The notes: generated by a model not told the origin, from the sequence alone. Shown: positions 7,795 to 17,552, counted from the stretch's first letter. The stretch: 64,000 bases of DNA from Gallionellaceae bacterium (GCA_009885195.1 VFLG01000035.1:18531-82530); one strand, 5' to 3'. Program-made: numbers and translations.

Positions 7795-10263
7795 CTATCC
7801 CAAAACCGCCACCATCTCCGCTATTACCCTTAGCTCCCCCGCTTCCTGCCCATTCAAAACAATAGGCTCGTAACCTGGTGATGTTGTATCGGGTTTAAGT
7901 ATTATTTTTTTGTGCTGCCAGCCGCCATCGTCATGGCTTGATTTTTCGCTCTCATACACTTTGATTGTGTAGTGGCCACCTGTGTCTATATCATCGATAT
8001 CCCGATGCTGCACCAATACAACCTTGCCTTGCCGGGTGCCACTCGGCGCAAGTTTAAACAAGCACCATGATCCGTTTGGTATACGCCGATTCATTGATTC
8101 GCCCACTACTTTTGCTACAAACAACCCGGCTTGGGGTCTAAAAGCCTCCGGTAGCTCTACCCAGTCATACTGCTCGATTGCACCATCTTTTGGCACTTCA
8201 TTTACTTCCTGTGAACCACTGAACTGACCTGCGGCAATCGCCAAGTCATAAATGGGCACGCTGTTCTGGTAAGGTTTTACATCCTTCGCGTTCAATATTC
8301 TTAAAGTTAAACCGGGGAATGTACTGACGACTTCCTGTTGCGCAACATCAAATGTGTGTGCGGTAGCTACTTGATCAATAATTTCACTGCTTTCATGTTC
8401 CGCACCTATTCGCTCTTTGAAATATGCATTGGTCTCTGGGTCTGTGCAAAAAATGTAACATCCCTTGCTGCCTCGCGTCATCAAGGTTCTGTATGTATTC
8501 TTGATGATGACTTCCGCCTTTTCCTTCGCATCGGCAGGATTTTCCTTGAAAAGTTTTTTGAAGCCCTTGATGGATGAATCGGTTTTAGCGCGCTTTTCTG
8601 CACTAACTGCTACCCGCCCTTCCCGTACTATAAAATCAGGCCCGATGATTACGCCTACATAATCCATCTCCAGCCCTTGGCATGTATGGATGCACCCAAC
8701 CTCAGTGACAGATTCCGGTTTAAGTATCCACAGATTTCCATCGCTTGCCAGATTCCACTTCATCGCAAAATCATGTTCTTTAATGGTGATATCTTTTAGC
8801 GAATTATCATTTTTGTTTTTACTTATCCAGTCCCAGCAATATCCCGCAACTAGCCGTGCCTTGTTATTGATCCGATTCTTTCTGTAGATCGCATCTCGCA
8901 GCTCATTTGGCGAATCAAAAACCTTGAAATCATAATTAATTCCGTCCAGCGTTTCATTTGCTGTCTCTTTTATTTGCAACGAATTGTCCACCCATGCAAG
9001 GTAGCCATCTGATCCGTTGCAGCGAAACTGTGATTGCAGCACCAGCTCGTGAACTCGCGCCCCTAATTTAATAGCCCACTTTTTGATCTCATCGTTTTCA
9101 CCAATATCTCGCATCGTCACTCTTTGATCTTCATCAAGAAAAAATATGCTGAATTTAGAGGACGCAATAATTTCCTTTATCTGGTTCTCGCCCAAGTTTT
9201 GAAACATGCCAGATTTTTCATTGAGCCTGTGCGCTTCATCAACAATAAGCACATCAAATGTGTTCGCCTCGGTTTCGGTGAATGAGCCAGAGCCTTTGAA
9301 GAGGTTGTTGATATGGCTTTTCTTGAAGGAGCCAACCAGCTTGCTGGCGTATACATCGCGGGGTGCGGAATTCTTGGTGACATATTGAGCGAGCAGCTGT
9401 CTTTTGGTGAACTCGACAAGCAAGTTCACAGCAACAACTGATTTACCGGTGCCAGGCCCGCCTTGAACAATCAAAACATGTTTGTTTTTAACTGTGGATT
9501 TGTTGGATAGATCTATAGCAGTTTCATAGACAATCTTTTGATCATCTATCATCAAAAACTCTTGATTGCCTTTAAGCAGGGATTCAAGTTTGTCGGCAAG
9601 GTTCTTGGATGGCCTGATCTTGCCGTTATCAATCCGATACATGATGTTATCGGAGTCGCCATATTTGACGTACTTCTTGATGAATTCAGTGAGCTTCTTT
9701 GCATCCTTTCTTAAGAATGCTGGCGCCTTTTCAGTATGCTCATTGTAAAAATGATCATTAATTGCCTCATCGGATATGCAGTTATGAAGATATGCACAGG
9801 GTTTAAGCAGGATATTTTCTGTTGTTACCGCTTCATTGAAGTCTTCCAGCAATGCGGCATATACCCATGCCTGATATGACGGGTGGCTAACCTCGCGCAC
9901 CCCTTTCCCCATAAATGTAGTAACAATGCCATCTTTGCTGGTGGCTTTTGCTTCAGCCCATTGCTTAAGCTCAATGATGATCGCGGTATTGACCTTATTT
10001 TCACCTTTCCCGGTCAAGATAAAATCGATGCGCTTGGAAGTTTGAGGCAGCCGGTATTCAATAGACACACCGGCATCATTGGGAATGCCGCCGTCCATAA
10101 TAATCTGGCTCATATACATCATGGAGTTTCTCCATGATGCTATTTCATTAGCAGATGTTGAATGACCGAGGTTGCGCTTGAAGGCTTCCAGAATTTTTTC
10201 TTCGATGATATTGGACTGGACATCGTCCATGAAATCCAGCTTGTTGGCTGTATAGACCAACAT
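7795..10263 (-). CDS. PD-(D/E)XK nuclease / DUF2075 helicase / S24 peptidase fusion protein
   Basis: An 822-residue multidomain protein, probably acting on nucleic acid. The N-terminal 240 residues hold a PD-(D/E)XK-like core: D80 in KRIDFIL, then E98 and K100 in IIIELKQW. A P-loop helicase-type domain of the DUF2075 class spans about 262-615, with Walker A GGPGTGKS (268-275), Walker B VLIVDEAH (338-345) and a late motif near YRTLMTRGSKGCYIF. The C-terminal 110 residues resemble the LexA/UmuD S24 peptidase fold, with S723 in GESMN and a candidate general-base lysine K768 in YTIKVYES. The gene follows the MazG gene by 38 bases on the same strand. It is poorer in GC than its neighbours, suggesting transfer. 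A phage-defence role is inferred from architecture and context only. Confidence 0.8.
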   Translation of the reverse strand: MLVYTANKLDFMDDVQSNIIEEKILEAFKRNLGHSTSANEIASWRNSMMYMSQIIMDGGIPNDAGVSIEYRLPQTSKRIDFILTGKGENKVNTAIIIELKQWAEAKATSKDGIVTTFMGKGVREVSHPSYQAWVYAALLEDFNEAVTTENILLKPCAYLHNCISDEAINDHFYNEHTEKAPAFLRKDAKKLTEFIKKYVKYGDSDNIMYRIDNGKIRPSKNLADKLESLLKGNQEFLMIDDQKIVYETAIDLSNKSTVKNKHVLIVQGGPGTGKSVVAVNLLVEFTKRQLLAQYVTKNSAPRDVYASKLVGSFKKSHINNLFKGSGSFTETEANTFDVLIVDEAHRLNEKSGMFQNLGENQIKEIIASSKFSIFFLDEDQRVTMRDIGENDEIKKWAIKLGARVHELVLQSQFRCNGSDGYLAWVDNSLQIKETANETLDGINYDFKVFDSPNELRDAIYRKNRINNKARLVAGYCWDWISKNKNDNSLKDITIKEHDFAMKWNLASDGNLWILKPESVTEVGCIHTCQGLEMDYVGVIIGPDFIVREGRVAVSAEKRAKTDSSIKGFKKLFKENPADAKEKAEVIIKNTYRTLMTRGSKGCYIFCTDPETNAYFKERIGAEHESSEIIDQVATAHTFDVAQQEVVSTFPGLTLRILNAKDVKPYQNSVPIYDLAIAAGQFSGSQEVNEVPKDGAIEQYDWVELPEAFRPQAGLFVAKVVGESMNRRIPNGSWCLFKLAPSGTRQGKVVLVQHRDIDDIDTGGHYTIKVYESEKSSHDDGGWQHKKIILKPDTTSPGYEPIVLNGQEAGELRVIAEMVAVLG

Positions 10264-10301
10264 GATATTAGAGCCGCCTATTGACCAATTTGAAGATCAT
10301 G

Positions 10302-10652
10302 TCATTTGTACTCGGTATATTTCCTGGAGCTGCCACGGACTTTTTCATGTGGATATTTCACAGCATTGGCATCCATCTTTTTGCTTGCCGCGTCCAGCAG
10401 GTCAATATTTAGTTTGTCTGCAATTCTAATCAGGTAAATTTGAATATCAGCCAACTCGTCCTGCACTTTTTTTAATTGTTCTTGCTCAAGCGATCTGGAT
10501 TGCTCTTCTGTGAGCCATTGGAAATGCTCAACAAGCTCTGCCGCTTCAACTATTAAAGCCATTGATAAGTTTTTTGGGGAATGGAATTGATCCCAATCCC
10601 GATCTTCAGCAAACTGCCGAAGGCGCACTTTAAGTTGCTCAACTTCATTCAT
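10302..10652 (-). CDS. MazG-like nucleotide pyrophosphohydrolase
   Basis: An all-alpha NTP pyrophosphatase of the MazG/RS21-C6 superfamily, expected to hydrolyse (d)NTPs to the monophosphate. It has 116 residues from the ATG at 10652. The metal-binding helices are visible: EAAELVEHFQW near residues 30-40 and DELADIQIYLIRIAD near 67-81. DRDWDQFHSPKNLSMAL near 16-32 is a family hallmark. An upstream TTG-type start would add seven residues without a better ribosome site. It probably shares a transcript with the nuclease/helicase gene. Single-domain MazG proteins can be housekeeping, but this AT-rich context points to an accessory role. Confidence 0.88.
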   Translation of the reverse strand: MNEVEQLKVRLRQFAEDRDWDQFHSPKNLSMALIVEAAELVEHFQWLTEEQSRSLEQEQLKKVQDELADIQIYLIRIADKLNIDLLDAASKKMDANAVKYPHEKVRGSSRKYTEYK

Positions 10653-10724
10653 AATTAATTTTCCAGTTCTCAATTTTATTAGAGATAAATGGGGAAGTTT
10701 TATTAACTCGTTACGACTATCCTT

Positions 10725-12263
10725 CTAACTAACCGCGCGCCGCGAAAAATCCTTGGGCCTGAAACCCAGTGCCCAAAGCACAGAGAAATAAACCACGACA
10801 CCACCGATAACCAGTACAGACAACCGCAAAATGCGCGACCAGCCCGAACTGGTCAGCCAGCTTTGCTCGCTGCCCATGCCGAACCACAGCGTGAGCCCCA
10901 AAACCAGCATAGCGATGCACACCTTGAGGAAAAATTTCGCCCAGCCCGGTTCGGGTTGGTAGATGCCATGTTTGCGCAGGTAATAAAACAGGATCGCGGA
11001 ATTCAGGCACGCGCCCAGGCCGATCGACAAGGCCAGTCCGGCATGTTGTATCCAGCCGATGAACAGCGCATTCATCGCCTGGGTCGCCAGCAAGGTGACG
11101 ATGCCGATCTTCACCGGGGTCTTGATGTCCTGCCGCGCGTAAAAACCCGGCGCGAGTATTTTCACCAGTATCAACCCGACCAACCCGATGCTGTAGCCGA
11201 TCAACGCCCGGCTGGTCATCATGACATCGTGTGCAGAAAACGCGCCGTGTTGAAAGAAGGTCGCCAGCAACGGCACGGAGATCATGCCCAGCGCCAGCGC
11301 GGCGGGCAGGGTCAACATGATGGTCAGGCGCAAGCCCCAATCCAGCAGCCGGGAATATTCCACCGTGTTGTTGCTGGCATAGCATTGGGATAGCGAGGGC
11401 AGCAAAATCGTGCTGATAGCCACACCCAGAATACCGGTGGGGAACTCCATCAGCCGGTCCGCGTAATACAGCCAGGACACGCTGCCCGCCACCAGGAACG
11501 AAGCGAAGATGGTGTTGATGATCAGGCTGATCTGGGCGATGGACACACCGAATACTGCCGGTCCCATTTGTTTGATGACGCGCCGCATGCCTGGGTCTTT
11601 AAGGCTGAAGCGGATGCTCGGCAACATACCGATTTTTTTCAGGAACGGAATTTGAAACGCGAGCTGCACAAAACCCGCGATGAACCATGCCCACGCCATA
11701 CCCATGATAGGCTGGTCGAAATAAGGCACCGCCCACAACGCACCGCCTATCAAACAGGTATTCAAAAGTATCGGCGCAAATGCGGGAACCCAGAATTTAT
11801 TATAGGTGTTGAGTATGCCCGCCGCCACCGCCACCAGCGAGATGAAGAAGATATACGGCGAGGTGATTTGCAACATCTGCACGGTGAGGTCGAACTTGGC
11901 GGCATCTTTAACGAAGCCAGGCGCACTGATGTACACCAGTAGCGGCGCAGCGAGAATGCCGATCAGCGTGACCACAAACAGGATAATCGCCAGCATGGTG
12001 GTGACGTGATCCACCAGCAGCTTGGTGTCATCGTACCCGCGGCGGTTCTTGTATTCGCCGAAGATCGGCACGAACGCCTGAGAAAATGCCCCCTCGGCGA
12101 ACAACCGGCGTAACAAATTAGGAAGCTTGATGGCCACGAAGTATGCATCCGTCACCATGCCCGCACCGAATATCCGCGCGATCAGCACGTCGCGCGTAAA
12201 CGCGAGGATGCGCGAAACCAGCGTCAGGCTGCTGATGGTACCGAGAGCTCTAAGCAGGTTCAT
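10725..12263 (-). CDS. murJ: Lipid II flippase MurJ
   Basis: Inner-membrane flippase that moves the peptidoglycan precursor lipid II to the periplasm. It has 512 residues and about 14 transmembrane helices of the MOP superfamily. The N-terminus (MNLLRALGTISSLTLVSRIL) and the FGAGMVTDAYFVAIKLPNLL segment are characteristic, as is LLRRLFAEGAFSQAFVPIF. The length is normal for the family. It is transcribed on the same strand as, and downstream of, the DUF3579 gene. Confidence 0.96.
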   Translation of the reverse strand: MNLLRALGTISSLTLVSRILAFTRDVLIARIFGAGMVTDAYFVAIKLPNLLRRLFAEGAFSQAFVPIFGEYKNRRGYDDTKLLVDHVTTMLAIILFVVTLIGILAAPLLVYISAPGFVKDAAKFDLTVQMLQITSPYIFFISLVAVAAGILNTYNKFWVPAFAPILLNTCLIGGALWAVPYFDQPIMGMAWAWFIAGFVQLAFQIPFLKKIGMLPSIRFSLKDPGMRRVIKQMGPAVFGVSIAQISLIINTIFASFLVAGSVSWLYYADRLMEFPTGILGVAISTILLPSLSQCYASNNTVEYSRLLDWGLRLTIMLTLPAALALGMISVPLLATFFQHGAFSAHDVMMTSRALIGYSIGLVGLILVKILAPGFYARQDIKTPVKIGIVTLLATQAMNALFIGWIQHAGLALSIGLGACLNSAILFYYLRKHGIYQPEPGWAKFFLKVCIAMLVLGLTLWFGMGSEQSWLTSSGWSRILRLSVLVIGGVVVYFSVLWALGFRPKDFSRRAVS

Positions 12264-12307
12264 ACCTTAGCCGCAACAAATGCTCCACCCGAAATACGCA
12301 CATAGAA

Positions 12308-12661
12308 TTACCAGTTGTTGCGACGCGGGTCGCGACGATCTTTGCCGAAGGCCAAGTACTTACCGGTCCTTTCGCTATCACGGCTACCGCGCCCGGCGCG
12401 CACCATGAGACCATTGTCGGAAATATACCGCTTGATTATGCCGAAGGCCTCGGGGTTAACATCTTTCAGGGCAATGCGCACCACCAGAGACACATCCCCC
12501 TCGATTATATCCGTGCGAACATAAGAAGAATAATCCATGCTCCCACTCGACCCCGCTTTGGGCAAAGAGTCACGCAAGCGCTCGGCCCAGTCAGACGGCT
12601 CGAATATTTCCCCTTCCACAGTTATACCTTGCACCACGAATTCAGCAACATCGGATAGCAT
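12308..12661 (-). CDS. DUF3579-like small protein
   Basis: A 117-residue protein of unknown function resembling the DUF3579 family of betaproteobacteria. The family-like core reads FVVQGITVEGEIFEPSDWAE near residues 9-28. The charged C-terminus (RGSRDSERTGKYLAFGKDRR) looks disordered. The start is the ATG at 12661, preceded by GAGAGG at a good distance; a GTG six bases upstream is the alternative. It lies between murJ and the divergent mutS. No membrane segment or catalytic motif is seen. Confidence 0.7.
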   Translation of the reverse strand: MLSDVAEFVVQGITVEGEIFEPSDWAERLRDSLPKAGSSGSMDYSSYVRTDIIEGDVSLVVRIALKDVNPEAFGIIKRYISDNGLMVRAGRGSRDSERTGKYLAFGKDRRDPRRNNW

Positions 12662-12849
12662 GTCCACCTCTCTAAAATACTAAAGTTTGAATTATTTGCG
12701 CGGATACCATTGTTTTCTATCATACCATTACTGTCACTCACGGCAGCGGAGCAGCTCCACCAATGCGCCAACCCGCTTGTTTCAACCCGTAAATCTGGTA
12801 TTGTTGCCCGCCTTTACAATAAAGAATTAGGGCGAGAGATTATAGTCAA

Positions 12850-15486
12850 ATGGCTGAAGTAAGCGCAAAAAACACCCCTATGATGCAGCAGTACTTAGGC
12901 ATCAAGGCGCAGCACCCCGACATGCTGCTGTTCTACCGCATGGGGGACTTTTACGAGCTATTCCATGAGGATGCCGTGCGCGCCGCCAGGCTGCTCGACA
13001 TCACGCTCACCCAGCGCGGCGCCTCCAATGGCCAGCCAATCAAGATGGCGGGCGTACCCTATCACGCCGCCGAGCAATATCTGGCGCGGCTGGTCAAGCT
13101 GGGGGAGTCCGTTGCCATCTGCGAACAGATCGGCGACCCCGCCACCAGCAAAGGTCCGGTCGAGCGCAAGGTAATGCGCATCGTCACGCCCGGCACGCTG
13201 ACCGACTCCGCGCTGCTGGATGAGAAGCGCGACAGCCTGCTGCTGGCTGTGCACGAACGTCATGGCAAGCTAGGATTGTCCTGGCTGAACTTGGCTTCGG
13301 GGCAATTTTTCGTGTGCGAGACTTCCCCTGAAAACCTGTCTGCCGAACTGGAACGTCTGCAACCTTCCGAAATTCTGCACGCGGAAAATACTCGCCTGCA
13401 AACCAACAATCATGCGTCTCTCAAAATGCTGCCCGACTGGCATTTTGAACTGGACACCGCGCGGCGCGCGCTGTGCCAGCAATTCGCCACGCTCGACCTG
13501 GCCGGATTCGGTTGCGACGATTACAGCGCAGGACTGGAAGCGGCCGGGGCATTGCTTGGTTACGCCAGGCTCACGCAGGGTCAGGCCATCAGCCATATCC
13601 GCGCCTTGCAGGTGTACAGCGCGGACCGCTACGTTCGCATGGACGCCGCGACAAGGCGCAATCTGGAGATCACCCAGACGCTGCGCGGCGAGACTGCGCC
13701 TACCCTGCTGTCGCTGCTCGACACCTGCGCCACCAATATGGGCAGCCGCCTGCTCGCCAACTGGCTGCACCATCCGTTGCGCGATCGAGCTGCTTTGAAT
13801 GCAAGGCTGGATGCGGTAGATAAACTCGGCGAACTTCACCTCAAGGTGCACGAGCATCTCAAACCCTGCGTGGACGTGGAGCGCATCACCGCGCGCATCG
13901 CGTTGCGCAGCGCCCGCCCGCGCGACCTCTCCGGCTTGCGCGACACACTGCAAACTTTGCCGCAACTGCACGCCACGCTAGCTGGCTGCAATGTATCAGG
14001 TAGGGTGGGCAACCTCGTTGCCCACGCGGAATCCCGCACTAACGAACGCGTGGGCACAGAAACATGCCCACCCTACGCTGCCTGCGATGCTCCGCTCATT
14101 CAAGCGCTGGCCGACGCGCTGAAAGCCGATGCGCAGCTCGTCTCTATCCTGCAACGCTCGCTAAAACCCGAACCCTCCAGCGTATTAAGAGAGGGGGGCG
14201 TAATCGCCGACGGCTTCGACCCCGATCTGGACGAACTGCGCGGCATTCAGAACAACTGCGGCGATTTTCTGCTGCAACTGGAAGCGCGCGAGCGGGCGCG
14301 CAGCGGCATCGCCACGCTGAAAGTGGAATACAACCGCGTGCACGGTTTCTACATTGAGGTGACGCATGCGCAAAGCGCCAACGTGCCGGACGACTACCGC
14401 CGCCGCCAGACACTGAAGAACGCCGAGCGTTACATCACGCCGGAGCTCAAGACCTTCGAGGACAAGGCGTTGTCCGCCAACGACCGCGCGCGGGCACGCG
14501 AAAAATTTCTCTACGAACAACTACTCGACCAGCTCGCACCGTTCATCCCGCAACTGCAACGCATTGCTGCCGCCATCGCCGAGCTGGACGTGCTGACCAC
14601 CTTTGCCGAGCGTGCTGCCACGCTGAATTTCAGCGCGCCGCGATTCGTGGACGAACCCGTGCTGCGCATCAGCAAAGGACGGCATCCGGTGGTGGAAGCG
14701 CAAGTCGAGCAATTCACGCCGAACGATGCCACGCTCTCGGATGCGCGGCGCATGCTGCTGATCACCGGCCCGAACATGGGCGGCAAATCCACCTACATGC
14801 GCCAGGTCGCACTGATCGCGCTGCTCGCGCATGTCGGGTCTTTCGTGCCCGCGCAGCAGGCGGTGCTCGGCGAGATCGACCAGATATTCACCCGCATCGG
14901 CGCATCCGACGACCTCGCCAGCGGACGCTCCACCTTCATGGTCGAAATGACCGAGGCCGCCAACATCCTGCACAACGCCACCGAAAAAAGCCTAGTGCTG
15001 GTGGACGAAATCGGGCGCGGCACCTCCACCTTCGACGGCCTCGCCCTCGCTTACGCCATCGCGCGCCACCTGCTGGAAAAGAACCGCAGCTACACGCTGT
15101 TCGCCACGCACTATTTCGAACTGACGCGACTGTCGGAAGAATTCGCACAACTGTCCAACGTCCACCTCGCCGCCATCGAACACCAGCACAGCATCGTGTT
15201 CCTGCACAGCGTGAACGAAGGCGCGGCCAGCCAGAGCTACGGCCTGCAAGTCGCCGCGCTCGCAGGCGTGCCCAACGACGTCATCCGCGCCGCGAAGAAA
15301 CAACTGCTCAAGCTGGAACAAAACAGCGCCGCGCAGAGTCCGCAGGGCGACCTGTTCGACAGAAAACCGGAGATGCCAGAACCGAAAGAGCATCCGGTGT
15401 TGCAGTCATTGCGCGAGATGCAACCGGATGAGTTGAGTCCGAAGGAAGCGCTTGAGAGGCTGTATCAGTTGAAAAAACTGGTGTAG
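12850..15486 (+). CDS. mutS: DNA mismatch repair protein MutS
   Basis: Mismatch recognition ATPase of 878 residues. The N-terminal mismatch-binding domain has the intercalating Phe in MGDFYELF (residues 32-39; F35 is the likely wedge). The ABC ATPase shows Walker [12 protein letters not shown] near 640-650, the signature [16 protein letters not shown] near 683-698, Walker [17 protein letters not shown] near 717-732 and the H-loop [10 protein letters not shown]. The C-terminal dimerisation/beta-binding tail is present. An insert of about 26-29 residues at about 380-409 comes from a palindromic repeat (see the feature at 14000). All catalytic motifs downstream stay in frame, so the gene is probably functional. 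Confidence 0.96.
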   Translation: MAEVSAKNTPMMQQYLGIKAQHPDMLLFYRMGDFYELFHEDAVRAARLLDITLTQRGASNGQPIKMAGVPYHAAEQYLARLVKLGESVAICEQIGDPATSKGPVERKVMRIVTPGTLTDSALLDEKRDSLLLAVHERHGKLGLSWLNLASGQFFVCETSPENLSAELERLQPSEILHAENTRLQTNNHASLKMLPDWHFELDTARRALCQQFATLDLAGFGCDDYSAGLEAAGALLGYARLTQGQAISHIRALQVYSADRYVRMDAATRRNLEITQTLRGETAPTLLSLLDTCATNMGSRLLANWLHHPLRDRAALNARLDAVDKLGELHLKVHEHLKPCVDVERITARIALRSARPRDLSGLRDTLQTLPQLHATLAGCNVSGRVGNLVAHAESRTNERVGTETCPPYAACDAPLIQALADALKADAQLVSILQRSLKPEPSSVLREGGVIADGFDPDLDELRGIQNNCGDFLLQLEARERARSGIATLKVEYNRVHGFYIEVTHAQSANVPDDYRRRQTLKNAERYITPELKTFEDKALSANDRARAREKFLYEQLLDQLAPFIPQLQRIAAAIAELDVLTTFAERAATLNFSAPRFVDEPVLRISKGRHPVVEAQVEQFTPNDATLSDARRMLLITGPNMGGKSTYMRQVALIALLAHVGSFVPAQQAVLGEIDQIFTRIGASDDLASGRSTFMVEMTEAANILHNATEKSLVLVDEIGRGTSTFDGLALAYAIARHLLEKNRSYTLFATHYFELTRLSEEFAQLSNVHLAAIEHQHSIVFLHSVNEGAASQSYGLQVAALAGVPNDVIRAAKKQLLKLEQNSAAQSPQGDLFDRKPEMPEPKEHPVLQSLREMQPDELSPKEALERLYQLKKLV
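14000..14076. repeat. Palindromic repeat inserted in frame in mutS
   Basis: The two ends are GTAGGGTGGGCA and TGCCCACCCTAC, exact reverse complements, with inner arms CGTTGCCCACGCG and CGCGTGGGCACAG. The 77-base unit is typical of intergenic REP-like hairpins yet is translated here as [20 protein letters not shown] plus a few residues. The segment has no counterpart between the family residues on either side (ATLAGC and DAPLIQAL). Confidence 0.85.
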
Positions 15487-15556
15487 CGCCAACCACTTGA
15501 TCTTCTTTCTGCACAAGTGTAAATTGCCGCATCGCCATCGATCAGGAATTCGTAAA

Positions 15557-15766
15557 ATGAGCACTGCCACCTTATCCAGCAAATATCAGCTTTCGCTGCC
15601 CAAGGCTCTGCGTGAAGCCATGCATCTCCAGCCCGGACAACAGTTTGAATTGATACCCACGGGTTCTGTTATCCAGCTAGTCCCTAAAACCTCCATCAAG
15701 AAACTGCGCGGCATTGCACGCGGGGCGAACCCTTCGCATTACCGGGATCGCAAGGATCGCGCCTGA
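15557..15766 (+). CDS. vapB: AbrB/SpoVT-type antitoxin (VapB-like)
   Basis: A 69-residue antitoxin with an N-terminal swapped-hairpin DNA-binding domain (TATLSSKYQLSLPKALREAM, residues 3-22; LQPGQQFELIPTG). The C-terminal tail is expected to bind and block the PIN toxin. The ATG at 15557 is chosen over an earlier in-frame start at 15497 because the domain begins here. The stop overlaps the toxin start by one base (TGATG), the usual coupling for vapBC. The complex would repress its own promoter in the 70-base gap after mutS. Confidence 0.9.
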   Translation: MSTATLSSKYQLSLPKALREAMHLQPGQQFELIPTGSVIQLVPKTSIKKLRGIARGANPSHYRDRKDRA

Positions 15767-16143
15767 TGTATCTGGTGGATACCTGCGGCTGGATCGAATG
15801 GATGACCGATTCGCCGCTATCGAAAAATTATTCGCGCTACCTGAACGCACCAGATTCCCTAATCGTCCCGACGCTCGTACAACATGAACTCTACAAATGG
15901 CTGTGCCGGGAAATAGACCAAACGGTCGCCTTATCCGCCATTGCGGCAACACAGACTGCGATCATTGTTCCGCTTGATACATCCATCGCGTTACTCGCGG
16001 CGGATATCGCCAAGGAATTCAAACTGGCGACAGCAGATGCCATCATCTACGCCACTGCGCGCCAATACCGCGCCACATTGGCCACCAGCGATGCGCACTT
16101 TGCCAATTTGCCACAGGTAAAATATTTTGAGAAGGGAAGCTGA
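15766..16143 (+). CDS. vapC: PIN-domain ribonuclease toxin (VapC-like)
   Basis: A 125-residue PIN domain. The acidic metal-binding residues are D5 in YLVDTCGW, E43 or so in VQHELYKW, D91 region in LATADAIIYATA and D109 in LATSDAHFANL. VapC toxins cleave RNA, often tRNA, when the antitoxin is degraded. It is coupled to the AbrB-type antitoxin. The pair begins an accessory patch between mutS and the GpsA-like gene. Confidence 0.9.
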   Translation: MYLVDTCGWIEWMTDSPLSKNYSRYLNAPDSLIVPTLVQHELYKWLCREIDQTVALSAIAATQTAIIVPLDTSIALLAADIAKEFKLATADAIIYATARQYRATLATSDAHFANLPQVKYFEKGS

Positions 16144-16283
16144 CCCTGTTAGCCTACCATCGCCAGCCGTGTGTACGCCGATGCCGACGCAACCGCTCGG
16201 CGGCATGTGGAAGTTGAGATTCATCGGTACGCAGCTTAGGAAAATACCGTGGTCTGTCCCTGAATATTTTGGAGATGCCTGAA

Positions 16284-17468
16284 ATGAAACTCATTACCAC
16301 TAATGCCGAGCTAAAAAGCAACCTTTCTCGGCTTACGAAAAAGTACCCAAATATTGCATTTGCGGTCGCATGGGCATCGGCTGGCACAGAGATATTCGAA
16401 GAGTTAAGCGCAAACCGAAATCGCATCCGCAAAGCGGTAATCGGTACCCATTTCTATCAAACACATCCCGACGTTCTCGATACTTTCGTTGAATCAAATG
16501 ACGTTCGCTTCATCCTGCAACCGAGGGGCGTATTCCACCCAAAGGTTTACATCTTCTGGAATGAAAAGCACTGGGAAGTGTTGATGGGAAGTGCAAATCT
16601 AACTGCTGGAGCATTAAACAGGAACTCGGAAGCGATGGTCTTGTTTTCAAATGCCGATCAAGATGACTCATCTCTAAAAAATGAAGTCATAGATTTGATC
16701 GAGAACTATTGGGATGATGCTCGCACTATTAGCAAAGCTGGGGCAATCTCCTATCGCGCACTTTGGTCGAAACAGCAACCAGCCTTGCAGCGGCTATCTG
16801 GCCAGTATGGGCAAAGCACAAAGAACAAAGCACCGGCTGACTCCGCAATAATGTCTATGCCATGGACGCAATTTTTTGCCTCAGTTCAAAAGGACGCGCA
16901 TCACGGATTTGAGAAACGCTGTGACTTGCTTAAGCTAGTGCGCACTGCATTTGAAACCACCAAACAGTTTCAGAAAATGGAGCTTGGCTTACGGAAAACC
17001 ATCGCCGGGCTACCTACCGACTTTAATGAACACTGGGGTTGGTTCGGAAGTATGAGTGGTGCTGGCTACTATCATCAGGCCGTGAACGAAAACAACGCTC
17101 ACCTCTCGAATGCGCTGGATGAAATTCCACTAAATGGTTCTGTATCGCGAGAACACTACGAAGCCTATCTTGCAGAGTTCGTTAAAGCATTTCCTAACGG
17201 TAGGCATGGCATTGGTATTGCCAGTCGTTTGCTGGCGCTAAAACGACCAGATTACTTCGTTTGTTTTGATTCAAAGAACAAGAAGGAACTTTGCCAAGAC
17301 TTTGAGATAAAACAATCGGGCATGGACTACGAGCGTTATTGGGAAGAGATTATTGAGCGCATTATTGATTCTGCTTGGTGGAACGAACCTCGCCCAAAAA
17401 ATCCTTTGGCTCGCACCGTCTGGGATGGAAGGGCAGCAATGCTCGATGCCATCTTCTACAGACCGTGA
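16284..17468 (+). CDS. Phospholipase D-family nuclease-like protein
   Basis: A 394-residue protein. The N-terminal 150 residues form a PLD-type domain with one HxK motif, FHPKVYIFW (about residues 85-93), followed by LMGSANLTAGALNRNSEAM (about 102-120). A single HxK/GSAN set usually means the active site forms by dimerisation, as in PLD nucleases such as BfiI and Nuc. The C-terminal 230 residues are not recognised; they contain HWGWFGSMSGAGYYHQAV and a GIASRLLALKRPDYFVCFDS segment. The ATG at 16284 has GGAG nine bases upstream; an ATG at 16275 is possible. The lower GC and flanking VapBC and CcdAB genes suggest an accessory, possibly defensive, gene. Confidence 0.75.
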   Translation: MKLITTNAELKSNLSRLTKKYPNIAFAVAWASAGTEIFEELSANRNRIRKAVIGTHFYQTHPDVLDTFVESNDVRFILQPRGVFHPKVYIFWNEKHWEVLMGSANLTAGALNRNSEAMVLFSNADQDDSSLKNEVIDLIENYWDDARTISKAGAISYRALWSKQQPALQRLSGQYGQSTKNKAPADSAIMSMPWTQFFASVQKDAHHGFEKRCDLLKLVRTAFETTKQFQKMELGLRKTIAGLPTDFNEHWGWFGSMSGAGYYHQAVNENNAHLSNALDEIPLNGSVSREHYEAYLAEFVKAFPNGRHGIGIASRLLALKRPDYFVCFDSKNKKELCQDFEIKQSGMDYERYWEEIIERIIDSAWWNEPRPKNPLARTVWDGRAAMLDAIFYRP

Positions 17469-17479
17469 GGTACAGCCCG

Positions 17480-17552
17480 CGTAGGGCGCAATCGTTATTG
17501 CGCCGAATGAAAAACATCCGGTGCAATGCGCTTCGCTTATTGTCACCCTACG
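17480..17552. repeat. Palindromic repeat, CGTAGGGCGCAAT family
   Basis: Imperfect inverted repeat. The left arm is CGTAGGGCGCAATCG and the right arm ends TTATTGTCACCCTACG, with inner GTTATTGCGCC and GGTGCAATGC. It separates the phospholipase D-like gene from the converging ccdB gene, and its right arm contains the ccdB stop codon (17548-17550). Confidence 0.75.

Noticed and set aside
7439-7795. A 118-codon minus-strand open frame after the helicase fusion
   Set aside because: Its translation is not protein-like. The adjacent frame in the same place gives the methyltransferase tail, so the longer frame is incidental.
16144-16283. A further gene or toxin between vapC and the PLD gene
   Set aside because: There are 140 bases with no frame of useful length in either direction. 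A segment TGGTCTGTCCCTGAATATTT looks repeat-like but has no second copy in the window.
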